A DNA stretch of 64,000 nucleotides from Taenia hydatigena (GCA_036345935.2 JADWOT020000003.1:9474134-9538133), one strand, 5' to 3'. Shown: positions 1-11,840, counted from the first letter of the stretch. Numbers and translations: made by a program. The notes: generated from the sequence alone by a model not told the origin.

Positions 1-999
1 CGTGACCACCCTGCTCTGCAACCAGGTTCAAATTGTCGTCCCACCTCTGGTCTACAAATAACATCTAAGTATATTATCTGATTGAAAGGAAAGAGATATA
101 CGACAGGAAACAGGAATGCGATTTAGGCATGCTTAAATAGACTGTCATGTGCTTTTCAGCCTTAATTTCGCAAATCCGATTATTTCACTTCTTATTTATC
201 AACCGCCTTGTTAATGCTTGCTAAATAACTCCAAGCATGACTTATCGCCCAACTGCAGGCAAGCCTAACTCATACTAGAGTGACTAAGTACAAACCGTCC
301 ATTCATTCACTCCAGACATAGGCACCAAGAGCTGGACAACCGCGGCTGCACTCTACTTCGGTCTGATGTCCCACTTCTTAGTGCAAATCATCAAGAGCTA
401 GGTTCCATTTCGAAAGTGAAGAGCCTGAATCCAAATTCTATCTTCATTCCTTCTACTCGGATACATTTATTCTGCAAAATGTAAAACAATTGAATGTTTT
501 AGTCACCAAATTAGAAAATTTAATGTCATTTAACAACGGATTTTGGTGCCCTCCACTCAGAACTCACATCACCTGCAAGACATACGATTCTTCAGACCAC
601 AGCCTCTTAAAGCGATTGCAAGTTATGTCATTGTACGGCAAAATTGGCATTCCTCAATATGAATGTCAGCTTGCAAAGTATTTGCGGATTGACTTCGACA
701 TGCTAAACCACTTTGGACGCAAGCGATAAAAAGTAAGTTTAATGTGTGCAATGAGGGTCGGTATTTTTAGCTACACCATCAATGGAAGTGACCAGATTTG
801 ACCTAAGCAATCATTGGAGCGTCTTAAGCAGCGCCCAAAGTCAAGGAGGCTCTGTCGCTGAATGTACATTAGAATGCAATAGACCATGGATTGTCATGAT
901 TGTTTTAAGCTATAAAAGGTAGCAGCAAATGTTCGACGCTCTTGTGGCCTCATCCGCCAGAGTCTCATCCAACTAGGTCAAGTAGAGGGGCGTGGAGAT

Positions 1000-2170
1000 C
1001 CCTCCTTTCATTGTGCTTCCACTCTGTGCCATCTTGATGTATTGCGTTCCTTTGCACACACTTAAAGGTCGCAAATAAAACGTCTTCCTTTCTCCATTCA
1101 GCAAAACCATTCCTAAATTGTACGTTCCAATGGCAAAACATTGGAGTGTGCTTTTTGGCATGAGGAAAGAGGCACGAAAGCAGTGTTTGACGGGTGAAGA
1201 GGTGAGGCAGCACCAAAGGAAAGAATGGAGTTGGAGCGACGACTGTCAGGTGGTGGCAAGGCTGACCTCACTGTATAAACTCACATCGTCGCTGGTGCGA
1301 TATATCACCCGTCTCGTGATTTTCTGTTGAAGTGTCTTCGAACCGAGACCATAAAATTGGCATGAGAGCGCATCGAACAAGCAGTGAGAGAGCGAGCTAG
1401 TGCAGCGTTTGGAGGTATGGGACAAATAAGATGAGTGGAAATGGCGATTTGCTTCTTGGGTCACAGTCAATGCGTCAGTGGCACTCCATTCTGATGTGCT
1501 TAATTCGAAAAACAGGATGCGTGGCAGAATGTGAGTGGAGGTGGATGATATGCCGGTCATGATGTGATGTGGTGATGAACGAAGTCAGCAGCGTTTGTAT
1601 GCAAGGTTGTGTTGGCTCGGCGACAAGCTCTGTAATTTGCACTGCCATCTAGGAGACATGAGCAAGGTGTTATGTCCACAGTCGGTTACGCCTATCTCGC
1701 TCCTCTTTCCTACGACAAAAGGGATCATCAAAGTCTCACATTTTACCGTGTCCAATTTCTGTTACTTTAAGTTCGGCACTCACTTGATCATAATTTGTGG
1801 GTTCCACATTGGAAGCCTCGTTTCCGTTCTTAGCAACTGTTTCCCGTCGATTCGTCAGTTCAATAGCAGTGCTGCCTTCGTGTCACTGCTCCTCGGCTGA
1901 CGGATATAAATCGCGATTGCAATTCAAGGCTGCAATCTGTACTCGGATTTGCGATCGCACATCCTATTCATTCGTCTGTACCGCTATTTCCTTGAAAGCT
2001 TGCGCTGACATTGTTCGGCACTACCATAGACGTGATGTTGGTTGCTCACGTCACTAGCTGTATAAACCGACACTAAATGCGTGGTAGCAAATGAAACTAT
2101 GGAATTGTGGAATGAGAGGCATGGAGATTTTGGTGCCTGGTTGTCAACCATCAACATGACACTTACCAAA
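1000..2170 (+). repeat. R-family repeat copy (R1)
   Basis: This copy shows the standard R order: head (about 1,005-1,240), TATA core (1,250-1,520), spacer, two-hairpin module (1,853-1,958) and tail (2,040-2,170). The TATA-like box is ATAAAATTGG at 1,351-1,360, just after the family motif CGAACCGAGACC. There is no long frame. It is the inverted partner of the copy at 49.9-51.0 kb. Confidence 0.75.
1853..1958 (+). other. Two-hairpin module, best-preserved copy
   Basis: Hairpin 1 has outer arms CGTCAG (1,853-1,858) and CTGACG (1,897-1,902), a symmetric 6/6 internal loop, and inner arms AGCAGTG and CACTGCT closing a 12-nt loop. Hairpin 2 has arms GCGATTGCAA (1,913-1,922) and TTGCGATCGC (1,949-1,958), ten pairs including one G-T. 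The function is unknown; it may be an RNA structure in the R transcript or a DNA cruciform. Confidence 0.6.
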
Positions 2171-2649
2171 TCTTCTCGTTTCTTGCTCGCTGAGACGTTG
2201 TTTGATTCTGCAAAAGCTTTAGAATGGACGGTAACTCCAGAGCTGGCAGAGTAAAGCTAATAAAATTTGCTTGAGGCGGGAGATTCTCAGATCACAACTA
2301 AGCAAATGTAGGACCTCTCCATTCTCAATAGCATGTTAAACAACAAGGCAAAGTTGTCTACCTCTGTAAAGAAATAAACTAGAAATTCTTCTACAACACA
2401 CTCACCCACAGTTTTGCTGCGTGCCATACAGCCTTTTCCTTGGTTTGGAAACGTTAAGCTGAAGTGTCAATGAGGAGGAGGTTCACTCGAAGCAGCGACA
2501 ACACTGATGACCGTGCCATCCGACAGAACTCAGGACAGTTCAGTAAAATGCACCCCAGGATCATCGTTTTGCTAGTCGCTACCTTTTGTCCGTGACGCAG
2601 CCATCGTCGAATTTGAAATTCGTAAATAAATCAGAGCTAGTCAACGTTA

Positions 2650-3060
2650 TTTTAATTTCATCACTCGTTATGAGGAGTTGTAGTGTCGATGCTGATAATG
2701 ACAGGTTGTGTTAAAGTCGACACTTGAGGATTATTTCGCAGATAAAGGCATTGTTGTTTCACGGCCCAATATCTACATTAGCCTAAATACACCATGGCAC
2801 CTGCGTGGACAATGCCAACTGCAAACACGCAAGGACTGCCTAGGGAATGGCCTTCTGTCTTATCAAGTTAATGGCTCGTAGTGGTGAAATAGGCAGCGGT
2901 ATTGATGCCATAATTGCCGTAAAGCACTACTCTACGCTCAGGATTATAAGTTTCCATTTTATTGGATTGCAGCCTCTAAAGTCGGATAAAGGGGAGTCAG
3001 ATACGGCGAGAACCAATGAGCTGTCGTCTCAGTGGGGTCACTTGGACACCCCCACCAAGG
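2650..3060 (-). repeat. Interspersed repeat, inverted relative to 44.25-44.46 kb
   Basis: Two stretches here (about 2,660-2,760 and 2,940-3,000) match 44,250-44,450 in inverted orientation, including the run around the motif TTATTTCGCAGATAAAGGC. The intervening sequence at 2,770-2,930 is missing from the other copy, so one of them carries an insertion or deletion. This block lies directly upstream of the F-box gene and could supply its promoter, but nothing in the sequence shows that. Confidence 0.6.
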
Positions 3061-3123
3061 CGCAATTTATTTAAGCCTCGGCGCATCTACCACGCCATCA
3101 ATCTACGCTAGCGTCTCGCACCA

Positions 3124-4196
3124 ATGGTAGGTCCTAAAGGCCAAATTTTCTTTTCCATTAATTATTATTGTTTACACTTCCTCAGTCCCTAGGCTATTTT
3201 ACACTACTACACTTTGCCTATTTGTCTATTTAAAATTTATAAAACCGGAAATGGCATTCTTTCTTAAAAACATAGGCTCAAAACAGCTCAAGTCGCAAAA
3301 TTACCGAACTTTCCTTTGAATTGACGTTACAAATATACCAATATCTCAACGGTTGTGATCTGGTCAATTGTTGCATGGCTATTCCAAGATGGAGGGCAAT
3401 ACCTTCAATGCCGAAGTTCTCCACTGTCCTACATCAGCAGATTAACATGTGCACCTGGCTTGACAAATGTCTTCTTCAAAAGCTTTCTTCCCAACCTGCG
3501 CCAAATTCTCATCGGAACGCACTGCAAGCTATTATGTATCACAATGCCCAGCTTGAATCCCTCCAACGCACTCTAACAGAGCTGCCGCAGATGCGAGACC
3601 AAAGACCTGTACACATTTGGCTGTTTAGAGACCCACACTTGGCTTGGCTGTCGCCACGTGAATTCACAATTTGCCTACATCCGCCAGAGCTATACCTTTT
3701 CAGCCGTCATTCATCTAATAATATTTTAAAGAGCACAAATGGTGTTGCGAACGGCAGGCTTATCTTTGTAACAACTTGTGTCGAAGGCAGCATGCATACT
3801 ATGGACCGATGCATTTCTCCCTTCGAGTATATGGATGCGCCTGACTACTGCGACTGCCTCATACATGCGGTGGATCTCTCGCACTTCTCCAATCATGATC
3901 TTACTATCACCCTACAATCCCTCGAACCCCATCAGACGCTACTTATCGTAGTTTTTGTCAATGGGCTCGTGGATAAGTCAACTGGGATGAGTTGTCTCAT
4001 GAAATTCCTCCAGAACCTTGAACAACACAACAGCCATCTCCTGGCTACCATGCGAACCAAATGGCGGCTATGTTTTATCAAGAACTTTAATCCAACCCAT
4101 ACCAACTGGAACAATCTGTTGAATTGGGGTCTCTACGACGTGCTCTCTCAAAGAATTGAGAATGCTCAAGTTGATGACTCTGCTCACCCTATGTAA
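3124..4196 (+). CDS. FBXO4-like F-box protein, two exons
   Basis: Substrate-recognition subunit of an SCF (SKP1-CUL1-F-box) ubiquitin ligase, judged by an N-terminal F-box and a C-terminal region like the atypical small-GTPase-like domain of FBXO4. The main exon, 3,276-4,196, encodes 306 residues. The F-box is at about residues 13-55, with L13, L17, I21, L25, D29-L30 and W40 in the expected places. The C-terminal part has hydrophobic strands near 161-168, 194-201 and 222-231 and ends in the helix NLLNWGLYDVL near 281-291, matching the order in FBXO4. There is no in-frame ATG before the F-box. An ATG at 3,124-3,126 followed by GTAGGT, and an acceptor ending CATAG at 3,275, would remove a 149-nt intron and give a 307-residue protein starting MAQNSSS. 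That first exon is inference; a longer 5' exon or trans-splicing is possible. No frame break is seen. No AATAAA was found just downstream. Confidence 0.68.
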
Positions 4197-5624
4197 TTGG
4201 ATCCTCTACGTATACAACACTAATGATGTGCTTTTATACCCTCGTTTTTGATACTTTTGGTTGGGTGATTTGATAAGGGTGACTTCGGAAGCTCATGCAA
4301 ATACCGGTTTAAAAACGGCTCTAGCAACGTTGTGGCAAGATGTCTGCAGGAACTGCTTTAACATTGCAAATCGCCCATTCCCTGAGTTCTGGGAGATCCC
4401 ATCATTGTGCTCGAGTGAATGGCGGGTAGGGTAACACAGATAGTCTGTGCATAAATTGCAACAGTTAATCGAAATGCCGCAATACGTTCTCGACAATGTA
4501 GAGGTTCAGATTAGTTAGCTGCATGCAAACATTGATGAATTCGTTGGCTTATTGCGATCTAATAGTAATTGTGTATGGGTTTCCTGCTTCTCATTCCTAA
4601 CCTCCTTTTCACAATTCAAATACCGAACTCAAATTTTTCTCACTGATCCATCGCCATGCTGGAAACATTTACTGTTTGTGACTACCAACACAGTTCTTTT
4701 TTACTTTCGTTTCCATCTCCTGCATTTTCACCCACCTTGCTCTCCTTCTGATTTGTAAGACTAATGCCGAAATGAGCAAAGACCAACACACGGAAAACCA
4801 CAAATCAGGGGATCAAGAAGAATGCTTGCTACGTGAAGCACTCGCCTGTCTCCTCTCCATTTCGTCTTATTGCACGTCTTCCTGCGTAGCGTTAAGGCAA
4901 TTCGTCAGCCGAGCCTAATTTGAAGTTGATTTTCAAGCGGCACTTTCAGTTGTCGCAGTTGTTTACAAGTCCAGGCAACATATTTGCAAGGGACCATTGC
5001 AGCCGTGACTGCACAAAAAAACCCTCATTCCATGTGGGTAAGCCTATGTCGAATCCATTGGGTTCGCTTGCCATTCAATTAGGACCCCACGTAAGAGACA
5101 ACAACCCAAGAGCACAATGCAGTTCAGCCTGCTGGGAGGATCATGCACATTTGTGCTTTGTGCTGCTATTGCACAGTAAACCTATTTACTGAGGTCACTC
5201 TTCTTACAAGTTGCCTACTTTTCACCGATCTGTCGCATTTATCTGTGGTTTGGAATGAATTGCACTGAGATTGGTAATATAAGGCTACCATGGCTAATTG
5301 TCAGTGTTAATTATGCCGCACTGACGTGGAGATTTTCCCACGAAATAGGACGTGTCAATGGGCAGCTACGCTTGTTGGTGTCCTTTAACATCAAACAGCC
5401 CACAAGATGCTGCAAATGAAAAGCCTCTGCGCACAAATTCTTTAACGTAAAGTTAAGTCAAAACACTGGGATTTCCCATTCTACTGGTCGAATTCGCCTT
5501 CGAAGCCTGGCATGGAAGGTAAACGACAAATGGAAAGGTAACGGATTTCACCAACTGATGGGTTTGAGGACTTTTGGGCGCAGCAGAAGTAACTTTTAAA
5601 TGTCAGATCTGTAAGCGTTCTTAC
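4197..5624. other. Mostly unique sequence downstream of the F-box gene
   Basis: I see no clear repeat-family match and no long gene. One small open frame stands out. An ATG at 4,772 opens 48 codons to a TAA at 4,916, beginning MSKDQHTENHKSGDQEECLL. The same frame continues open for another 28 or so codons after the stop (FEVDFQAALSVVAVVYKSRQ and onward). It could be a decayed exon or chance. No family was recognised. Confidence 0.3.
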
Positions 5625-5845
5625 CTCTGTCATTTCTGTATGCTTAGGCATGAGAATGAGGTAAAGCGCACACGAAGGTTGCCGTAGGTGAGAAGTGGCT
5701 GTTCCTGCAGCATGACTGCCTTCAAGTTGAGTCGATGCGCCCTACCCTTCGGTGGAGAGTTAGCACCGTCTGGCCACGTCACCCCGTCCATCCACAACCG
5801 AGACTTGCTTCGGCCCCACTCACTGCTCATGGACCACGTGCCAAC
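5625..5845 (-). CDS. Ionotropic glutamate receptor-like exon (partial)
   Basis: The minus strand from 5,845 encodes VGTWS, then GVTWPDG, SPPKGR and VMLQEQPLLTY. This order (VGTW, then xTWPG/D, PKGR, then a V-x-L-x-E-x-PF-like strand) is the hallmark of ionotropic glutamate receptors where the amino-terminal domain passes into the ligand-binding domain. A good acceptor (CACAACTCAG) precedes GTTGGC. The frame meets a stop at about 5,627 if read straight through. Splicing out 5,636-5,673 (38 nt, GT to ACAG) gives an 11-nt continuation in frame, followed by a strong donor, GTAAGA, at 5,624. Tiny introns of this size are known in flatworms. The usual F in PF is L here. The next exons (the rest of the ligand-binding domain and the channel) were not found, so this may be one exon of a large gene or a stranded fragment. 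Confidence 0.5.
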
Positions 5846-7120
5846 CTGAGTTGTGCAAACAATGCATGAAATGTCTGTAGGCTGCAATTTGTGTAACTTG
5901 GCGTCACTCACGCCTTAGCAACGCAATGGCGAAATCCAAACCATACCATTCTGACCAGAGTACGCAAATTACTTCCTGTTGTCTCATCACACCAATGGTG
6001 CATGTGTATGCATTCTTTGTCCATATAATTGCAAATCATGGCAAAGCTTAGGCATTAGGGAAGTCACTCGGTGGGAATGTCCAATGACACACCATGATTT
6101 GCTGGCATGTCAGGGGAGGAGAGTGGAATCAGGTCCTCCTCATCTAGTCTGCATATTTTACGCCACTCAAACAAGTAAAGCAGGCCTTCGGGTGTCGGTA
6201 TTGCTCGTTAGTGCATAGCTTACGAGTGAGGTGCTAAATGTTGGTACTGTTCAAAGTACCAGATGAGCGGAAAATTGTTCTTACCGCTTCACCTCTGAGG
6301 CATCGCTTCTGGCGAATGATGTATTTGAGCTAATTAATTGATGCGACTTAATCTAATATTGAGACCTACTCTTGAGGAAGCACGAAAGAGGAGTGGCAGG
6401 AGCTTCGCCGTTAAAACAGAGAAACGCTGCCTACTTTGTGTACCAATCCCGATTGTCGAGGATGTGGAGGTAAAGTAGCTTGGACGGCGATTACGGACCT
6501 CCAATCTATTGCATCTTGGCTTTCATTGAAATACACACAGCTCCAATTATGCTATCCGCATTCTTAGGTATTTCGAGTCAACAACAATTGTGGCTTTCAT
6601 TTATTAATCAGAGATTGCTCGTGGCCTTTTTCAAACCCAACACATTGTGCCTACACGGCATCTTTTGCTGATAAGGGCATACATGCAGCTCTTTTTGATC
6701 GAAGAGAGAAAGGTACTCCAAAGGAAATGATGAACACACAACCACATGCGTTCAAGTTCCTCTTTAGATTATAGGAACTTAGAAAGTCTTAAACGAGACA
6801 ATGATTTCTCAAGTTTTAAGCGTATACATCCGATGAGCATATCTGTTTTAGTGTTTTTAGGCCTTCCATATTCTTTGTTGATATTTTGAATAGATTGTGT
6901 TGCATTTGTTGGTGGAAAGCGAGGAACACTCCTGGGAAAGTTGTCCTCCTTGTTTTCTTCATGCGCTTTGATGCTACGTTATGGCCGACGAGTCACATCC
7001 CAGCTATGATTGCTGACATTTGTGAGTGTGGCACTGCTCCAAAAAAACCTCCCTCACTATGCATAAGTGATGCTTAAATCGCACATGTACCACTCATTTC
7101 ATGGACTAAGCAACAGAGTT
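5846..7120. other. Sequence upstream of the receptor-like exon
   Basis: This is mostly unique. On the minus strand a frame ending TTGSNLRTLVRM followed by GTATGG (about 5,941-5,990) could be the preceding receptor exon, which would make an intron of about 85 nt before VGTW; this is weak. A short block at about 6,360-6,480 matches 14,110-14,240 and marks a minor repeat. No other genes are seen. Confidence 0.3.
6360..6480 (+). repeat. Short dispersed repeat shared with 14.1 kb
   Basis: The stretch around the motif TTGTGTACC followed by TGTCGAGGATGTGG matches 14,110-14,240 on the same strand. There is no coding content. It may be the edge of the larger block that also precedes 14.88-15.5 kb. 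Confidence 0.45.
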
Positions 7121-7640
7121 TCGTATAATTATTTGCTGCAAATTGAGGTTATTTGCGGTTCCCAAATTAATATACAATAAATAGCCAACAAAAACAGAGT
7201 TGACAAGCAAGCTTCTGAACTGTTAGTAAAGATGATCGTGAGTTGTTGGTGTTGTTGTAGGCGCCCCAATTAGCAACGTCTATGTGCTGTTGGAAATGAT
7301 ATACTTGAGGTTGGAGACCATCCCTGACCTCCTTCATAAGGTCAAGCAACTTGCGCGAACGCACGCAACACCCTCCTGTCGTATTTGTGTGTTTGGTATA
7401 AAAATCTCCCAATTGAAGTCACTGTTTCTTTGTTGCACATTATTCTACCTTCTTGTGTGCAATTTAATGCGTGTGTTCGTGTTTAAGTGGACTGTGCTGA
7501 CCTCAAGCTGATCGCAAATGAATGTCTACTTTGTTCTGCAATCCTATCAGCAGTCAACTTCACAAACCTCATGTAGGAACCATGCCACATGGACACAGAG
7601 GCGTCACCAAACTTTGCATTGATGTGTCGTTAAATGTCCT
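7120..7640 (+). repeat. ZY repeat block, copy 1
   Basis: Contains the motif CCATCCCTGACCTCC at about 7,319 and the later part around CTCAAGCTGATCG (about 7,500), followed by sequence matching 15,430-15,500 and 38,980-39,040. It immediately precedes duplication unit D1, and another ZY copy follows D1 at 11.38 kb, so D1 is bracketed by direct copies. No recognisable protein. Confidence 0.6.
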
Positions 7641-8401
7641 GTGCGGTCCTCACTTCGAATGGCAAAGCGTCTTTCTATTAAATGCAGGGACACGGGTATT
7701 GACAAAGACTAAATTATGAGACAAACTGTCCAGCATTTCGCTTATCCCTCAATAAGACGCCTTTTTTGGAGGTCGCATGTGCCGTATTATCGCAAAGCGA
7801 GGAGTGTTACCACGATGGTGTTGTGATGAAATGCCAAGAAAGGACGTCCGCAAAGTGATGCAGACGCTCTGTCTAACAGCCTGGATGCAGCAAAAGCAGA
7901 AGACGTGACAGGAACTTCCTTTTGTCTTTCTGCCGAACCCATAGCTGTAGTCTAGGACTCGTAAAGCATGACGGAACGGCAGGTATGACAACAACTTACA
8001 AACCCTTCTCTAGAGAATAAATTTGTAGAATGTTGCTAGGATGATGATCTTTCAAGTATCTGTCTACATCAGAGGCGTTGGTGCAAACGGTTATGCAATA
8101 GCGATGCCAGTGACGGGGCGAAGTGAATTAGTGGAGGATGCTAGGTATTGCACAATGCCTGCTAAAACCTGTGGCACTACAAACACCCATTTGAGAAGCC
8201 TTACATCACAGTGACCGTGTCACTTAAGTTTCGTCCCACAAGGTTGACAGGAATAGGGCATTTGTTTGCATCGGAGGCCATGCAGCATTTTTACAAAATA
8301 TGCTGCCATTCAATGGCATTATTGTCATTCCATTAGTTATTGGTTATGTCTATGCAGCGAGGCTTGTGACTAAACAAATGTGAATGAGAATGAGAATGTA
8401 C

Positions 8402-8428
8402 TACTCATCACCTTGAAGGTGATGAGTA
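8402..8428. other. Perfect 13-bp inverted repeat at a deletion junction
   Basis: Arms TACTCATCACCTT (8,402-8,414) and AAGGTGATGAGTA (8,416-8,428) are separated by a single G. The right arm is ancestral, because D2 and D3 have nearly the same bases at 21,636-21,650 and 53,680-53,694. The left arm occupies the place where D2 and D3 have about 350 extra bases. Confidence 0.75.
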
Positions 8429-11215
8429 ATGTTGGAGGCAGGACAGTCATTTGCTGGCATAGCTGACTTCACTGTATAAACACACATTGTCTGTGGAGCG
8501 ATATATTCACTTCCTCGTGATTCACATCAAAGTGTACTCGAACCATGACTATAAAGTGGACCTGAGCAAAAGAAGCCAGTAGGAGGAGAGAACAGGTTAG
8601 TGAGGTGGAGAGGCTCGTTTGGACGTGGATGAATTGGTTGGCACGTATTGCTGTGATAGCTGAGCACCTTGGTCAAGTGGAAATGGGGATCTGCGTCATA
8701 AGTCACAATTAATGCATCAGTAGCACTCTATTCTGATGTGCTTAATTCGAAAGCGAAGGCGTAGGCGATACCACTAGACTGAGAACCGTCAAATTCCAAT
8801 GCCACGAAGGGAGCCTTCCACGTGACAGTCCTCTCAACGCATCCACACACGAAAGCCACTCACCTCCCTCCTTCCAATCGCCAATCCTTTCCCTTCTTTA
8901 CATTAATCAAGACATATTTTGTTTACAATCATGATGACACTAAGTAAATTGACTGCGCCACAAGTTTTGTTCCCTTTCCTGATTAAGTAGTCGTTTGATG
9001 TTGTGTGCATCCCGCTGCGTTTCGCTATTCATTATTTCTAAATCAATGTTACACATTTCAGTTAGCTTTCCTAACTCTTATGCTATAGCTGATGCTGGCA
9101 GGACATGCATTTGACATCAAAACCATCCTTCTCTAAACATCTCAAATCAACTGAGTCACTTTCTTACTGGCTGAACATGACATTAAATCTTCCATCGCAA
9201 GTCAGAAATGTAGCAAGACACAGATGCAACCGTGTCATTTTGTATCCAACTCTTAGCTTTTTTCTGGCACGACTTCGTTCTACCAGTGGACGTCTTTTCC
9301 AAGTACATTTGGCTTCGGCTGGAGTAGAAGCTACTAATGCATGGATGTAGACGAATCTGAATTGCCACCAATGTGAATGGGTGAGGGCGTGTAGGCAGCC
9401 AAGCAGACCATTCAATTTAGATTGTAGAAGCAATTGTGGAATGGCTTCCTTCTTAGTATGCAAAGGCCTATCCTCCTATCATTCATCTCACATCAGTGCG
9501 GTGTGTGAGCCCACTCAGGAGCAATCACTTCTCGCATATTTCATCTCTGAGAGTGCGTCTTATGTGAGAAAGTACTTTAATGTCTCCTGCTTACTTAGAC
9601 TTCGCGTACTTGCATTGTGGGCCCATTGTTATGCATTTGTAATAAAAGGGTGCGAAAGCATTTGTTAGGGACGGTAACTTCTGAGACGACAACGTGCTTC
9701 TACTACGCATTCCCTGAGGCTGGTGAGTGTTGAGGTCAAATTTGGGCAAAAGTGAATGTACTAGGCATCCTACGACAAGTGAGACAACACGGCGAAGTGG
9801 TCCACTTATTGGACTACTGAATAACAGACTCCTTCTCAGCACGTTCGTTCACAGTGTTGGTGCATGTGTGCGGTACGATTCGTCGACTTGTATCATGATG
9901 CTCTGAGGGTAGATGGTGAAGGCTTTACACGCTTCAGAATGTTGTCTGTAAATACATGTGTTTAAACTACACCATCAGGAGGTTGATAAGTTGTCTAGTC
10001 GTTTTCTTTTTATGCATTGATGGCGTGACTGTCATGACTAAGGGATTCGGCGATCGGATGGAAGGTAAGACCTTCAGTTTGCCTCAGATGCATTATTCCC
10101 TACTTCAAAGTACTTAGCTACGTAGAAATGTGTGTTTTGTAATTCTGAATGAAATTTCAATGAATATCAGCCACACTGCCTTTGTTTAAAAGTCATCATG
10201 CCCTGTCACTCTTCCATTACTCGATCAAAATGCTTGCATTGCTTTGTGCTACTAGTGGATAAAAGTAGTAGCGTCGTGGCTACCTTCACGGAAATGATGC
10301 TTGTCTCCGCTTTAATGCCACAATATCAGCGCAAAGACCGCATACCAACACTGTGCAGGCTTGTACTGTGATGAGAATATCCCATACTTCTCGGTTGAAG
10401 GAGAACTACGAAAATCGTAACGGCTATCTCATTCACTTTACACATCTTACTCCACAGCATTTGCAAATTCCACCACCAAGTCATCGTGTCCTCCCTAAGG
10501 TTCGGTCAAAATTAACTTCTGATCTAGTTGGTAAATCAAGGCTACGGGTAAAATTACAAGTAAAGAACATGCCAACTGCCTTCAAGGCACCGTGTCGCAA
10601 TGTTCCTCATCCGTGCCACAGACAGGCACCAAAACTATGAATGAGTGTGTTAAAAAGAATACGGTGCATGACAGATTGCGAAAATCCTTCGCAGAGGACT
10701 GTAGATCATTCTCCACTTTCTACCACTTGCGATTCTCAAACCCCATCACAAACGTTTCTCTTCACACATCACTTTACTGCGTGCATCATTCCCGTGCTGT
10801 CTTGAGGCCAACAGGGCTGAAACCATTGGTTGATGAAAGTGATTTCTCCCATTTCACAACGCCACAGTTGGACTTGCTACCACACATTTACTACCGGTGT
10901 GAATAATTCGTGACGTAAGCATATAAAATGGAATTCACACGATCCTTTTGCTAAATTTAGGTATTGTGTACCTCACTCTAAAGGAGACGCAAAAAGATGC
11001 CCCTTTATACGATGACACACTGTCTAGAAGCCGACAAACACAAACCATGAACCCAATTCTTCCCACTCCACAAATCCACAATTGAGTCTCCTGCCACGTA
11101 TTTACTACCGGTTTGAATGTCTCGTGACGCAGGCACATAAAATGGCGTATCTTGTCAGTAAAACAGTTACACTGCAGTTTGTATCAAAGAAGATGCAAGG
11201 ACGAATAGGGGGTGT

Positions 11216-11320
11216 GCGATCGCAACGTTGGGAACTGATGGGTTCCTATTAAATACAATCGCGTTTCATATACGTCAGCTGGTCGGCTGTACAAGAAACC
11301 TGTGTGCCGGCAAGCTGACG
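11216..11320 (-). other. Two-hairpin module in D1
   Basis: On the plus strand, hairpin 2 (11,216-11,262) has apical arms GGAAC and GTTCC inside GCGAT...ATCGC arms. Hairpin 1 (11,273-11,320) has perfect 8-bp arms CGTCAGCT and AGCTGACG and inner arms GGC/GCC. The inner pairs differ from the GCAGTG/CACTGC of other copies but still pair. Confidence 0.6.
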
Positions 11321-11375
11321 AATTCACTGGATTCGGTGAGAAAAACACAAATGAATCTTGGGAGGTGGAACCAAG

Positions 11376-11840
11376 GAAATTACCAACAAACCTAGCAATG
11401 CACAGTCACAGTAGGAAATGAACTGTGTAAGGCTGGTGGCCATCCCTGACCTCCAGCAGGTCAAGCACCATGCACATATATGTGCACCACCCTCCTGATG
11501 TAGTCGTATGATTGGCATCAAAGATCTGTGCACTGAATTCACCATCTCTTTGTTTGTTTGCTTTATCAGAAGTTTCTTACTGCCATTCCGCACAAGGTCT
11601 CCATTTCTGTCATTGCTTCGGACAAAATTATTACACCTTGCCAATGTTTTACGCATTGACGGGAGACTTTGTCACTAATTTCGAGTTCATGCAGTTGCAC
11701 GTTATTTTAACGTTTTGCGTACATTTTTCTGGGGTACGTGTTGGTGGTTAGATAGATCGCGCTATCTTCAAGCTGACCGTAGCCCAATGTCTTCTTTGCC
11801 CGACATGCTTTGACATTCCGCAAGGCTGTTGGGAGGCGAC
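11376..11840 (+). repeat. ZY repeat block, copy 2
   Basis: Carries CCATCCCTGACCTCC at about 11,441 and CTTCAAGCTGACCG at about 11,766, then the block around GACATTCCGCAAGGCTG. It directly follows D1. The right part matches 40,850-40,910. Confidence 0.6.

Larger units (their letters stand above)
1..2625 (-). repeat. Inverted copy of the 49.5-52.0 kb segment
   Basis: The first 2.6 kb read as the reverse complement of about 49,460-52,030, with matches along the whole length. For example, the fragment around 650-715 matches 51,265-51,330 inverted, and 2,280-2,330 matches 49,740-49,800 inverted. It contains one R-family copy on the plus strand (TATA-like box near 1,350, two-hairpin module at 1,853-1,958). 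Small reading frames here, such as 490-729, have counterparts only in the other repeat copies and no recognisable domain, so I do not call them genes. The left end runs off the window. Confidence 0.85.
7640..11375 (+). repeat. Duplication unit D, copy D1
   Basis: Shares its whole length with D2 (20,480-24,440) and D3 (52,490-56,410), apart from indels. Contents in order: a block with GGACGTCCGCAAAGTGATGC (about 7,840), a truncated R core (8,430-8,750, TATA-like TATAAAG at 8,550), an X block (8,760-9,870), a W block (10,020-10,650), and an inverted R segment (10,860-11,375). About 350 bp present in D2 and D3 are missing at 8,400, replaced by a perfect hairpin. D1 carries two tandem copies of the R tail (about 10,870 and 11,100), where D2 and D3 have one. 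No long frame. Confidence 0.85.

Noticed and set aside
20..60. B-box-like GGTTCAAAT suggesting a tRNA-derived SINE
   Set aside because: The bases around it do not form a T stem, no A box was found at the right spacing, and inverted copies at 20.0 and 52.0 kb show no tRNA fold.
10353..10906. Paired frames in the W block repeated in D2
   Set aside because: Similarity follows from DNA duplication; changes are not biased to silent sites by eye.
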